Made by a program: the position numbers and the translations under genes. Shown piece after piece: positions 30,101-43,566 of a DNA stretch of 64,000 nt; the stretch's first letter is position 1, and every line of letters begins with the position of its first letter. The notes beneath the pieces are model-generated. The model worked only from the letters and a program-made list of their open reading frames with translations. It was not told where the DNA came from and did no database searches. Source of the stretch: Escarpia spicata (Eukaryota > Annelida > Polychaeta > Sabellida > Siboglinidae); the NCBI GenBank assembly GCA_963995525.1, contig OZ023207.1, positions 4,923,944-4,987,943 on the forward strand. Reading direction: 5' to 3'.

Positions 30101-33100
30101 CATGTACAGGCATACAGTGTACCTATATAACACTGTGATAAATAAGTACACATGTACAGGCATACAGTGTACCTATATAACACTGTGATAAATAAATACA
30201 CATGTACAGGCATACAGTGTACCTATATAACACTGTGATAAATAAGTACACATGTACAGGCATACAGTGTACCTATATAACACTGTGATAAATAAGTACA
30301 CATGTACAGGCATACAGTGTACCTACATAACACTGTGATAAATAAATACACATGTACAGGCATACAGTGTACCTATATAACACTGTGATAAATAAGTACA
30401 CATGTACAGGCATACAGTGTACCTATATAACACTGTGATAAATAAATACACATGTACAGGCATACAGTGTACCTATATAACACTGTGATAAATAAGTACA
30501 CATGTACAGGCATACAGTGTACCTATATAACACTGTGATAAATAAATACACATGTACAGGCATACAGTGTACCTATATAACACTGTGATAAATAAGTACA
30601 CATGTACAGGCATACAGTGTACCTATATAACACTGTGATAAATAAGTACACATGTACAGGCATACAGTGTACCTATATAACACTGTGATAAATAAGTACA
30701 CATGTACAGGTATACAGTGTACCTATATAACACTGTGATAAATAAGTACACATGTACAGGCATACAGTGTACCTATATAACACTGTGATAAATAAGTACA
30801 CATGTACAGGCATACAGTGTACCTACATAACACTGTGATAAATAAGTACACATGTACAGGTATACAGTGTACCTATATAACACTGTGATAAATAAGTACA
30901 CATGTACAGGCATACAGTGTACCTATATAACACTGTGATAAATAAGTACACATGTACAGGCATACAGTGTACCTATATAACACTGTGATAAATAAATACA
31001 CATGTACAGGCATACAGTGTACCTATATAACACTGTGATAAATAAGTACACATGTACAGGCATACAGTGTACCTATATAACACTGTGATAAATAAGTACA
31101 CATGTACAGGCATACAGTGTACCTACATAACACTGTGATAAATAAATACACATGTACAGGCATACAGTGTACCTATATAACACTGTGATAAATAAGTACA
31201 CATGTACAGGCATACAGTGTACCTATATAACACTGTGATAAATAAATACACATGTACAGGCATACAGTGTACCTATATAACACTGTGATAAATAAGTACA
31301 CATGTACAGGCATACAGTGTACCTATATAACACTGTGATAAATAAATACACATGTACAGGCATACAGTGTACCTATATAACACTGTGATAAATAAGTACA
31401 CATGTACAGGCATACAGTGTACCTGTATAACACTGTGATAAATAAGTACACATGTACAGGCATACAGTGTACCTGTATAACACTGTGATAAATAAGTACA
31501 CATGTACAGGCATACAGTGTACCTATATAACACTGTGATAAATAAGTACACATGTACAGGCATACAGTGTACCTATATAACACTGTGATAAATAAGTACA
31601 CATGTACAGGCATACAGTGTACCTACATAACACTGTGATAAATAAGTACACATGTACAGGCATACAGTGTACCTACATAACACTGTGATAAATAAGTACA
31701 CATGTACAGGCATACAGTGTACCTGTATAACACTGTGATAAATAAGTACACATGTACAGGCATACAGTGTACCTGTATAACACTGTGATAAATAAGTACA
31801 CATGTACAGGCATACAGTGTACCTGTATAACACTGTGATAAATAAGTACACATGTACAGGCATACAGTGTACCTGTATAACACTGTGATAAATAAGTACA
31901 CATGTACAGGCATACAGTGTACCTGTATAACACTGTGATAAATAAGTACACATGTACAGGCATACAGTGTACCTGTATAACACTGTGATAAATAAGTACA
32001 CATGTACAGGCATACAGTGTACCTGTATAACACTGTGATAAATAAGTACACATGTACAGGCATACAGTGTACCTATATAACACTGTGATAAATAAGTACA
32101 CATGTACAGGCATACAGTGTACCTATATAACACTGTGATAAATAAGTACACATGTACAGGCATACAGTGTACCTACATAACACTGTGATAAATAAGTACA
32201 CATGTACAGGCATACAGTGTACCTACATAACACTGTGATAAATAAGTACACATGTACAGGCATACAGTGTACCTATATAACACTGTGATAAATAAGTACA
32301 CATGTACAGGCATACAGTGTACCTATATAACACTGTGATAAATAAGTACACATGTACAGGCATACAGTGTACCTATATAACACTGTGATAAATAAGTACA
32401 CATGTACAGGCATACAGTGTACCTATATAACACTGTGATAAATAAGTACACATGTACAGGCATACAGTGTACCTACATAACACTGTGATAAATAAATACA
32501 CATGTACAGGCATACAGTGTACCTATATAACACTGTGATAAATAAGTACACATGTACAGGCATACAGTGTACCTATATAACACTGTGATAAATAAGTACA
32601 CATGTACAGGCATACAGTGTACCTATATAACACTGTGATAAATAAATACACATGTACAGGCATACAGTGTACCTATATAACACTGTGATAAATAAGTACA
32701 CATGTACAGGCATACAGTGTACCTATATAACACTGTGATAAATAAATACACATGTACAGGCATACAGTGTACCTATATAACACTGTGATAAATAAGTACA
32801 CATGTACAGGCATACAGTGTACCTATATAACACTGTGATAAATAAATACACATGTACAGGCATACAGTGTACCTATATAACACTGTGATCAATAAGTACA
32901 CATGTACAGGCATACAGTGTACCTATATAACACTGTGATAAATAAATACACATGTACAGGCATACAGTGTACCTATATAACACTGTGATCAATAAGTACA
33001 CATGTACAGGCATACAGTGTACCTATATAACACTGTGATAAATAAGTACACATGTACAGGTATACAGTGTACCTATATAACACTGTGATAAATAAGTACA

Positions 33101-36100
33101 CATGTACAGGCATACAGTGTACCTATATAACACTGTGATAAATAAGTACACATGTACAGGCATACAGTGTACCTACATAACACTGTGATAAATAAGTACA
33201 CATGTACAGGTATACAGTGTACCTATATAACACTGTGATAAATAAGTACACATGTACAGGCATACAGTGTACCTATATAACACTGTGATAAATAAGTACA
33301 CATGTACAGGCATACAGTGTACCTATATAACACTGTGATAAATAAATACACATGTACAGGCATACAGTGTACCTATATAACACTGTGATAAATAAGTACA
33401 CATGTACAGGCATACAGTGTACCTATATAACACTGTGATAAATAAGTACACATGTACAGGCATACAGTGTACCTACATAACACTGTGATAAATAAGTACA
33501 CATGTACAGGCATACAGTGTACCTATATAACACTGTGATAAATAAATACACATGTACAGGCATACAGTGTACCTATATAACACTGTGATCAATAAGTACA
33601 CATGTACAGGCATACAGTGTACCTATATAGCACTGTGATAAATAAGTACACATGTACAGGCATACAGTGTACCTATATAACACTGTGATAAATAAGTACA
33701 CATGTACAGGCATACAGTGTACCTATATAACACTGTGATAAATAAGTACACATGTACAGGCATACAGTGTACCTACATAACACTGTGATAAATAAGTACA
33801 CATGTACAGGCATACAGTGTACCTATATAACACTGTGATAAATAAGTACACATGTACAGGCATACAGTGTACCTATATAACACTGTGATAAATAAGTACA
33901 CATGTACAGGCATACAGTGTACCTATATAACACTGTGATAAATAAATACACATGTACAGGCATACAGTGTACCTATATAACACTGTGATAAATAAGTACA
34001 CATGTACAGGCATACAGTGTACCTATATAACACTGTGATAAATAAGTACACATGTACAGGCATACAGTGTACCTACATAACACTGTGATAAATAAATACA
34101 CATGTACAGGCATACAGTGTACCTATATAACACTGTGATAAATAAGTACACATGTACAGGCATACAGTGTACCTATATAACACTGTGATAAATAAATACA
34201 CATGTACAGGCATACAGTGTACCTATATAACACTGTGATAAATAAGTACACATGTACAGGCATACAGTGTACCTATATAACACTGTGATAAATAAATACA
34301 CATGTACAGGCATACAGTGTACCTATATAACACTGTGATAAATAAGTACACATGTACAGGCATACAGTGTACCTATATAACACTGTGATCAATAAGTACA
34401 CATGTACAGGCATACAGTGTACCTATATAACACTGTGATAAATAAGTACACATGTACAGGTATACAGTGTACCTATATAACACTGTGATAAATAAGTACA
34501 CATGTACAGGCATACAGTGTACCTATATAACACTGTGATAAATAAGTACACATGTACAGGCATACAGTGTACCTACATAACACTGTGATAAATAAGTACA
34601 CATGTACAGGTATACAGTGTACCTATATAACACTGTGATAAATAAGTACACATGTACAGGCATACAGTGTACCTATATAACACTGTGATAAATAAGTACA
34701 CATGTACAGGCATACAGTGTACCTATATAACACTGTGATAAATAAATACACATGTACAGGCATACAGTGTACCTATATAACACTGTGATAAATAAGTACA
34801 CATGTACAGGCATACAGTGTACCTATATAACACTGTGATAAATAAGTACACATGTACAGGCATACAGTGTACCTACATAACACTGTGATAAATAAATACA
34901 CATGTACAGGCATACAGTGTACCTATATAACACTGTGATAAATAAGTACACATGTACAGGCATACAGTGTACCTATATAACACTGTGATAAATAAATACA
35001 CATGTACAGGCATACAGTGTACCTATATAACACTGTGATAAATAAGTACACATGTACAGGCATACAGTGTACCTATATAACACTGTGATAAATAAATACA
35101 CATGTACAGGCATACAGTGTACCTATATAACACTGTGATAAATAAGTACACATGTACAGGCATACAGTGTACCTATATAACACTGTGATCAATAAGTACA
35201 CATGTACAGGCATACAGTGTACCTATATAACACTGTGATAAATAAGTACACATGTACAGGTATACAGTGTACCTATATAACACTGTGATAAATAAGTACA
35301 CATGTACAGGCATACAGTGTACCTATATAACACTGTGATAAATAAGTACACATGTACAGGCATACAGTGTACCTACATAACACTGTGATAAATAAGTACA
35401 CATGTACAGGTATACAGTGTACCTATATAACACTGTGATAAATAAGTACACATGTACAGGCATACAGTGTACCTATATAACACTGTGATAAATAAGTACA
35501 CATGTACAGGCATACAGTGTACCTATATAACACTGTGATAAATAAATACACATGTACAGGCATACAGTGTACCTATATAACACTGTGATAAATAAGTACA
35601 CATGTACAGGCATACAGTGTACCTATATAACACTGTGATAAATAAGTACACATGTACAGGCATACAGTGTACCTACATAACACTGTGATAAATAAATACA
35701 CATGTACAGGCATACAGTGTACCTATATAACACTGTGATAAATAAGTACACATGTACAGGCATACAGTGTACCTATATAACACTGTGATAAATAAATACA
35801 CATGTACAGGCATACAGTGTACCTATATAACACTGTGATAAATAAATACACATGTACAGGCATACAGTGTACCTATATAACACTGTGATAAATAAGTACA
35901 CATGTACAGGCATACAGTGTACCTATATAACACTGTGATAAATAAATACACATGTACAGGCATACAGTGTACCTATATAACACTGTGATCAATAAGTACA
36001 CATGTACAGGTATACAGTGTACCTATATAACACTGTGATAAATAAGTACACATGTACAGGCATACAGTGTACCTATATAACACTGTGATAAATAAGTACA

Positions 36101-39100
36101 CATGTACAGGCATACAGTGTACCTATATAACACTGTGATAAATAAGTACACATGTACAGGCATACAGTGTACCTATATAACACTGTGATAAATAAATACA
36201 CATGTACAGGCATACAGTGTACCTATATAACACTGTGATAAATAAGTACACATGTACAGGCATACAGTGTACCTATATAACACTGTGATAAATAAATACA
36301 CATGTACAGGCATACAGTGTACCTATATAACACTGTGATAAATAAGTACACATGTACAGGCATACAGTGTACCTATATAACACTGTGATAAATAAATACA
36401 CATGTACAGGCATACAGTGTACCTATATAACACTGTGATCAATAAGTACACATGTACAGGCATACAGTGTACCTATATAACACTGTGATAAATAAGTACA
36501 CATGTACAGGTATACAGTGTACCTATATAACACTGTGATAAATAAGTACACATGTACAGGCATACAGTGTACCTGTATAACACTGTGATAAATAAGTACA
36601 CATGTACAGGCATACAGTGTACCTACATAACACTGTGATAAATAAGTACACATGTACAGGCATACAGTGTACCTATATAACACTGTGATAAATAAATACA
36701 CATGTACAGGCATACAGTGTACCTATATAACACTGTGATCAATAAGTACACATGTACAGGCATACAGTGTACCTATATAGCACTGTGATAAATAAGTACA
36801 CATGTACAGGCATACAGTGTACCTATATAACACTGTGATAAATAAGTACACATGTACAGGCATACAGTGTACCTATATAACACTGTGATAAATAAGTACA
36901 CATGTACAGGCATACAGTGTACCTACATAACACTGTGATAAATAAGTACACATGTACAGGCATACAGTGTACCTATATAACACTGTGATAAATAAGTACA
37001 CATGTACAGGCATACAGTGTACCTATATAACACTGTGATAAATAAGTACACATGTACAGGCATACAGTGTACCTATATAACACTGTGATAAATAAATACA
37101 CATGTACAGGCATACAGTGTACCTATATAACACTGTGATAAATAAGTACACATGTACAGGCATACAGTGTACCTATATAACACTGTGATAAATAAGTACA
37201 CATGTACAGGCATACAGTGTACCTACATAACACTGTGATAAATAAATACACATGTACAGGCATACAGTGTACCTATATAACACTGTGATAAATAAGTACA
37301 CATGTACAGGCATACAGTGTACCTATATAACACTGTGATAAATAAATACACATGTACAGGCATACAGTGTACCTATATAACACTGTGATAAATAAGTACA
37401 CATGTACAGGCATACAGTGTACCTATATAACACTGTGATAAATAAATACACATGTACAGGCATACAGTGTACCTATATAACACTGTGATAAATAAGTACA
37501 CATGTACAGGCATACAGTGTACCTATATAACACTGTGATAAATAAATACACATGTACAGGCATACAGTGTACCTATATAACACTGTGATCAATAAGTACA
37601 CATGTACAGGCATACAGTGTACCTATATAACACTGTGATAAATAAGTACACATGTACAGGTATACAGTGTACCTATATAACACTGTGATAAATAAGTACA
37701 CATGTACAGGCATACAGTGTACCTATATAACACTGTGATAAATAAGTACACATGTACAGGCATACAGTGTACCTACATAACACTGTGATAAATAAGTACA
37801 CATGTACAGGTATACAGTGTACCTATATAACACTGTGATAAATAAGTACACATGTACAGGCATACAGTGTACCTATATAACACTGTGATAAATAAGTACA
37901 CATGTACAGGCATACAGTGTACCTATATAACACTGTGATAAATAAATACACATGTACAGGCATACAGTGTACCTATATAACACTGTGATAAATAAGTACA
38001 CATGTACAGGCATACAGTGTACCTATATAACACTGTGATAAATAAGTACACATGTACAGGCATACAGTGTACCTACATAACACTGTGATAAATAAGTACA
38101 CATGTACAGGCATACAGTGTACCTATATAACACTGTGATAAATAAATACACATGTACAGGCATACAGTGTACCTATATAACACTGTGATCAATAAGTACA
38201 CATGTACAGGCATACAGTGTACCTATATAGCACTGTGATAAATAAGTACACATGTACAGGCATACAGTGTACCTATATAACACTGTGATAAATAAGTACA
38301 CATGTACAGGCATACAGTGTACCTATATAACACTGTGATAAATAAGTACACATGTACAGGCATACAGTGTACCTACATAACACTGTGATAAATAAGTACA
38401 CATGTACAGGCATACAGTGTACCTATATAACACTGTGATAAATAAGTACACATGTACAGGCATACAGTGTACCTATATAACACTGTGATAAATAAGTACA
38501 CATGTACAGGCATACAGTGTACCTATATAACACTGTGATAAATAAGTACACATGTACAGGCATACAGTGTACCTATATAACACTGTGATAAATAAGTACA
38601 CATGTACAGGCATACAGTGTACCTATATAACACTGTGATAAATAAGTACACATGTACAGGCATACAGTGTACCTATATAACACTGTGATAAATAAGTACA
38701 CATGTACAGGCATACAGTGTACCTATATAACACTGTGATAAATAAGTACACATGTACAGGCATACAGTGTACCTATATAACACTGTGATAAATAAATACA
38801 CATGTACAGGCATACAGTGTACCTATATAACACTGTGATAAATAAGTACACATGTACAGGCATACAGTGTACCTATATAACACTGTGATAAATAAGTACA
38901 CATGTACAGGCATACAGTGTACCTACATAACACTGTGATAAATAAGTACACATGTACAGGTATACAGTGTACCTATATAACACTGTGATAAAAAAGTACA
39001 CATGTACAGGCATACAGTGTACCTATATAACACTGTGATAAATAAGTACACATGTACAGGCATACAGTGTACCTATATAACACTGTGATAAATAAGTACA

Positions 39101-39867
39101 CATGTACAGGCATACAGTGTACCTATATAACACTGTGATAAATAAGTACACATGTACAGGCATACAGTGTACCTATATAACACTGTGATAAATAAATACA
39201 CATGTACAGGCATACAGTGTACCTATATAACACTGTGATAAATAAGTACACATGTACAGGCATACAGTGTACCTATATAACACTGTGATAAATAAATACA
39301 CATGTACAGGCATACAGTGTACCTATATAACACTGTGATCAATAAGTACACATGTACAGGCATACAGTGTACCTATATAACACTGTGATAAATAAGTACA
39401 CATGTACAGGCATACAGTGTACCTATATAACACTGATAAATAAGTACACATGTACAGGTATACAGTGTACCTATATAACACTGTGATAAATAAGTACACA
39501 TGTACAGGCATACAGTGTACCTATATAACACTGTGATAAATAAGTACACATGTACAGGCATACAGTGTACCTATATAACACTGTGATAAATAAGTACACA
39601 TGTATAGGTATACAGTGTACCTATATAAAACTGTGATAAATAAGTACACATGTATAGGTATACAGTGTACCTATATAACACTGATAAATAAGTACACATG
39701 TACAGGCATACAGTGTACCTATATAACACTGTGATAAATAAGTACACATGTATAGGTATACAGTGTACCTATATAAAACTGTGATAAATAAGTACACATG
39801 TATAGGTATACAGTGTACCTATATAACACTGTGATAAATAAGTACACATGTACAGGTATACAGTGTA
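27143..39867. repeat. 50 bp satellite, about 254 monomers, 12.7 kb
   Basis: The monomer is AATAAGTACACATGTACAGG, CATACAGTGTACCTATATAA, CACTGTGAT plus A or C. It contains the dyad ACAGTGT-N9-ACACTGT. Diagnostic variants (GATC for GATA, TATACAG, ACCTACATAA, ACCTATATAG, AATAAATACA) show higher-order structure. Markers at 29140, 29240, 29840 and 29880 recur exactly 3750 bp later. GATC at 34390, 35190 and 35990 marks an 800 bp (16-monomer) period. Both the left edge and 31420-32040 carry the ACCTGTATAA variant. Monomer length varies only near the right edge. Open frames across it are artefacts. Confidence 0.98.
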
Positions 39868-42700
39868 TATGACTGTAATTTGCATAAAAATATAATTGTG
39901 GCAAAACAATAAATTGTGTGACATCTGTGATGAAAGGAATAGGGACTTACTTTAGGATGAATCCAAGCAAATCAGACATTAAAAAGAGGGAATTAAGGGT
40001 ATATTCCCCCATGGGTGTCAAGTAGTGTCACCTATAATTGACCTGATGTGGTGTTGCCCCATTATAACACATTTGAAATTAAATTATAATTGTTTGAAAA
40101 TTGCATTACGTGTGTGACATGAAGAGTTGAATTTTTAAATTATATATAACTTAACAAAAATATTGTGTTAAATTTTATTTCATTGTTACCTAGTGACATT
40201 TGAGTACACCTAATTAACTTCTTAAAAAACAATTACAATAAAAATGTGGTGTTATTTGAATGGGATTATGATACATTACATAACAAAATATACACCTGTA
40301 TGTAAAATGGCCATTATTTCCCATAAAAACTTATAATCATATTTTTAACTTGTTTCATAACAAGGAGATGTAGACGTAGTAAATGGCTCAAGACTGTTCT
40401 ATCCCAATGCAAGTATAGCAAGTCACTTCTGAGGCTCACTTTCTGTGAAATCGCCCAAAACAAGTATGTATTCAGACTATGGACATTACTTACTATTCAC
40501 AAACTACACATTTGGACAACAAATAATCAGATTCACAATGGACCAACCAGCAAGCTGAAGCAGTTTTAACACCAACAAAATTAATAAACCTGTATAATAA
40601 TCAACAGTTGTTGGTTATTATGCAAGATCAAAAAGTTGCCGACATACAAACAGGGATATAATTAATTACATTGATATCTTGACAGACCATCGCAATTGAT
40701 TCCCAACAGGGAAGTTTTGTGTTTGTTTTTTATCATAAAATCATGTTATACTGTATCAGTATCGTGTTCTAATGTACTACGTACGAAATGTTATAACGAA
40801 ACAGAAACGACTATTGAATTGAAGTTTCATGTTTACAGAAACTCCCTTTAAAATATGCACCTCAGATGCGTCTTAAATGCTATTTGACTGTATACCATAA
40901 TACAAACATTAAAAATGCACATAACAAACATGTACGTATCGTACAATCACAAAATCTTCTGGGTGAATCACAAGACCTAGCCCAAACATCAACTCTCAAT
41001 GATTGTAAACACACAACTTTATTACTGGAATGATATGTTAAAACCAACAGACCACATTTTATGTTCAAAAAGAATTGACAACACATATGTTCTGTTTTGC
41101 TATGCTATGAAGTGCACATTACAATCTGAAGAAAACAGCTTGTACAGAGCTAACTGGAGATCTGAGAAATCTTTGTTCAACAGCACCTGATCTTTTATAA
41201 ATACCAGTGTAACAGGTCGAGAGTTGTCACACGCAGAAAGTAAACCTCTACCAGGATAAGTGTTGCTTTTGATGTGGTGTGTGTAAGTTAAATGTTTCAA
41301 TTGTTAGAATACAGAGTATGAACATAATTATAATAACTTGTGCAATTATTTGCAGGAAACATAATAAAACAACGATAAGAATAAATGTCACGACTGCACA
41401 CTTAATGATCAATGGTCGGACTACCCTTTACACGGACAACTCCCAGTACGGTTACACCAATCAATTATGCTTATATCAAATTTAAAAGAAACACAGGCAT
41501 GCTCTTGCGTTTTGCATCCCAATTTCTTACTTGAAATCCAGTGTATATTTTATAAAAGCGCATTCGTATTTCTATAAATCCGAGAATGTGTTTCCATCGG
41601 TTAACCATTAGCATTCCATGTGTTACCTTCCATCCAGTTATACAGACAGCAAATAAATCCGTTTCCTTTCCATGTTTCCACTGCTATAAGTTCATTATTC
41701 AACATATACCTTTGTGATGAACACAAGGTAACGTGTACTTCATAATGGCAGAATATCCCATGAATTTGAAACAAGAATAAATACGGAATATGGTCGTAGT
41801 TACCCCAAAAATCTATACCGAATACAGGGAATCCATACAATACAGCAATATAGAATATAGAATATCTTTGATCTGTATTCTGTAAATAAAAACAAATGGC
41901 TGGATGTTGTACACAGGACCTACAGAAGACTGACTTTGCTATATTGAATATTCTTTATACTACATTTTTTTAAAGACACTAGATTTGGCCAGGGCAATGC
42001 TATTTTACGAAGGTTCTTCTACTATTTGCTACAAGTGTGCTGTGTCCCCCCTCCCACATCTACACCTAACCCCCCAAAAACCCAAATACAACTTCATATG
42101 AAACAACTCATTTGCAAAATACATAATCACATAAGCGACACCGATGCTAGAGGGCAACAGTAGCCACACACTCGCATTTGTGCAGAGGTCGAAGTTCGTA
42201 CAGTGGTCTTCACTGAGCATGCTCCATGGTGGGGTCGTCGGGTCAACATTTCCAGCAGGGCTGATTTAAATGCAGACCGTCATAGTTCCACGAGCACAGC
42301 CAGATGGCGATCAGTCTACGACAGCGACCTCTGTCAACAAGACACTCTTTGGTCCATATCGGTGACTTAAAATCTGGTATTTATAGACTTCATTGGTTAA
42401 CTGGCATCTATATTGTGAATGAGTGGCGCCATCGAGCAGGCAACAAAATATATATAAACATCAAACAAATTCCACTCTAGGTATTTTCATAAATCTAGCT
42501 AGCATCAAAGGATTTTTTGACTGCTATAATGTTGTCATCAATCTTATACTTGTATGATGGACACTAGGAAATATTTATGCAATTCATCACAATTTCCATT
42601 ATCCAAAAAAATCTACATAAAATGCAATATGATTGTACACCATTAAAACCAATATTTTGCATGCGGGATGTTTAGTAGAAATATTGTAGGCAGCAATAAA
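39868..42700. other. Unique AT-rich stretch, no gene recognised
   Basis: Short frames on both strands show no domain, motif or codon bias that I recognise. No array is present. It may hold a distal SELENOT 3' UTR or plain intergenic DNA between the two convergent genes. A candidate ATTAAA for SELENOT (minus strand) lies at 42708-42713. Confidence 0.6.
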
Positions 42701-42789
42701 AGGCCATTTTAATGTTTTATAGCATAGTCCACATAAACCAATACCATGACCCGTCATGCAACATTGAATTATTTGTTTGTCAGTCTTAC

Positions 42790-42852
42790 TGCAAAACAGC
42801 ATCATATAAGGGAACGTTTCTGTTCCTTTTTATCATAAAATCTTGTTGTACA
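42790..42852 (-). promoter_or_regulatory. selenot: Candidate SECIS element of SELENOT
   Basis: On the minus strand ATGA (42833-42836) and TGAT (42801-42804) face each other across a symmetric 11 by 11 nt helix with nine pairs. The apical loop is AGAAAC, which supplies the unpaired A residues. Below the quartet, TGTACAACA pairs with TGTTTTGCA at eight of nine positions across an internal loop. These are the SECIS hallmarks: non-Watson-Crick UGA/GA quartet, apical AA and lower helix. It lies about 620 nt after the stop codon. The short apical loop is unusual, so the call is provisional. Confidence 0.6.
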
Positions 42853-42867
42853 TTGAAAAACTATGCC

Positions 42868-43113
42868 TATTATAACACCGACCACCCAAATGTGTTCTAA
42901 TGAACCATTTTGTTGTTTGTTGAAACTATTAATATTATAACACATCGACCGCCCAAATGTGTTCTAATGAACCATTTTGTGTTTGTTGAAACTATTATAA
43001 CACACCGACCGCCCAAATGTGTTCTAATGAACCATTTTGTGTTTGTTGAAACTATTATAACACACCGACCGCCCAAATGTGTTCTAATGAACCATTTTGT
43101 GTTTGTTGAAATG
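42868..43113. repeat. 60 bp minisatellite, about 4 copies
   Basis: The unit is TGTTCTAATGAACCATTTTG, TGTTTGTTGAAACTATTATA, ACACACCGACCGCCCAAATG. It lies in the presumed SELENOT 3' UTR, directly next to the SECIS candidate. The last three copies are nearly identical. Confidence 0.93.
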
Positions 43114-43471
43114 TCAGTTGATGTTTCCAGTTCTGTATATCGGGTTGAAACAGTTTCCTTACAAGGCTGTGTGCTACTTTTGAAGACATGACCTTAGTCT
43201 AAGGCCCCGAAGGCAGGGTATTGACACAAGGTCACGACATTCTTCAGAATTATCCGAGATCGCTATTCTGGGATTTTAGTGATAGTTTTTTGTCAACACT
43301 AAACTGACATCTGGATGGTAAGTATGTTACAATACATAAAGTATATACGCTAACATGATTTGATAATAAAAATAATGTAATACCTGCCTAATTTAAATTA
43401 TGGATGCGGGTAACAAGATAGCGAACTAATTGTGAAAAGAGTAACATGTAACATGCCTACCTTCTATGCAG

Positions 43472-43566
43472 TTACTGGTTTAGGCGCATGTTGTTGTCAA
43501 TGATCTGAAACATTTCCTGTGGCGCTGGGATTCGTCCAGACTCAAGCTTTGACCAAACAGGGACAT
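43472..43566 (-). CDS. selenot: SELENOT exon 4 (C-terminus, TAA stop)
   Basis: The acceptor is TTTACTGACAG. It encodes DVPVWSKLESGRIPAPQEMF and QIIDNNMRLNQ, then TAA at 43472-43474. A donor-like GAAG-GTAGGC follows the stop by about 12 nt, so a 3' UTR intron is possible. Confidence 0.95.

Noticed and set aside
27135..32163. Minus-strand frames up to 323 codons reading VHVYLFITVLYRYTV-like repeats
   Set aside because: They come from the 50 bp satellite. They are open only where the ACCTGTATAA variant removes a stop, so they mark a monomer subfamily and not a gene.
40711..40750. Second SECIS from TTTTTATCATAAAATC
   Set aside because: It shares 16 bp with the SECIS candidate, but the opposite strand of the helix is missing.
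42029..42220. 63-codon minus-strand frame with a hydrophobic segment
   Set aside because: No homology was recognised, there is no splice or start context beyond chance, and the region is AT-rich. It could be part of a long 3' UTR.
43181..43246. Strong hairpin in the SELENOT 3' UTR as the SECIS
   Set aside because: TGAAGA/TCTTCA and TGACCTT/AAGGTCA pair well on either strand, but the UGA is fully Watson-Crick paired and no GA lies opposite. The SECIS quartet is therefore absent. The site at 42790-42852 fits better.
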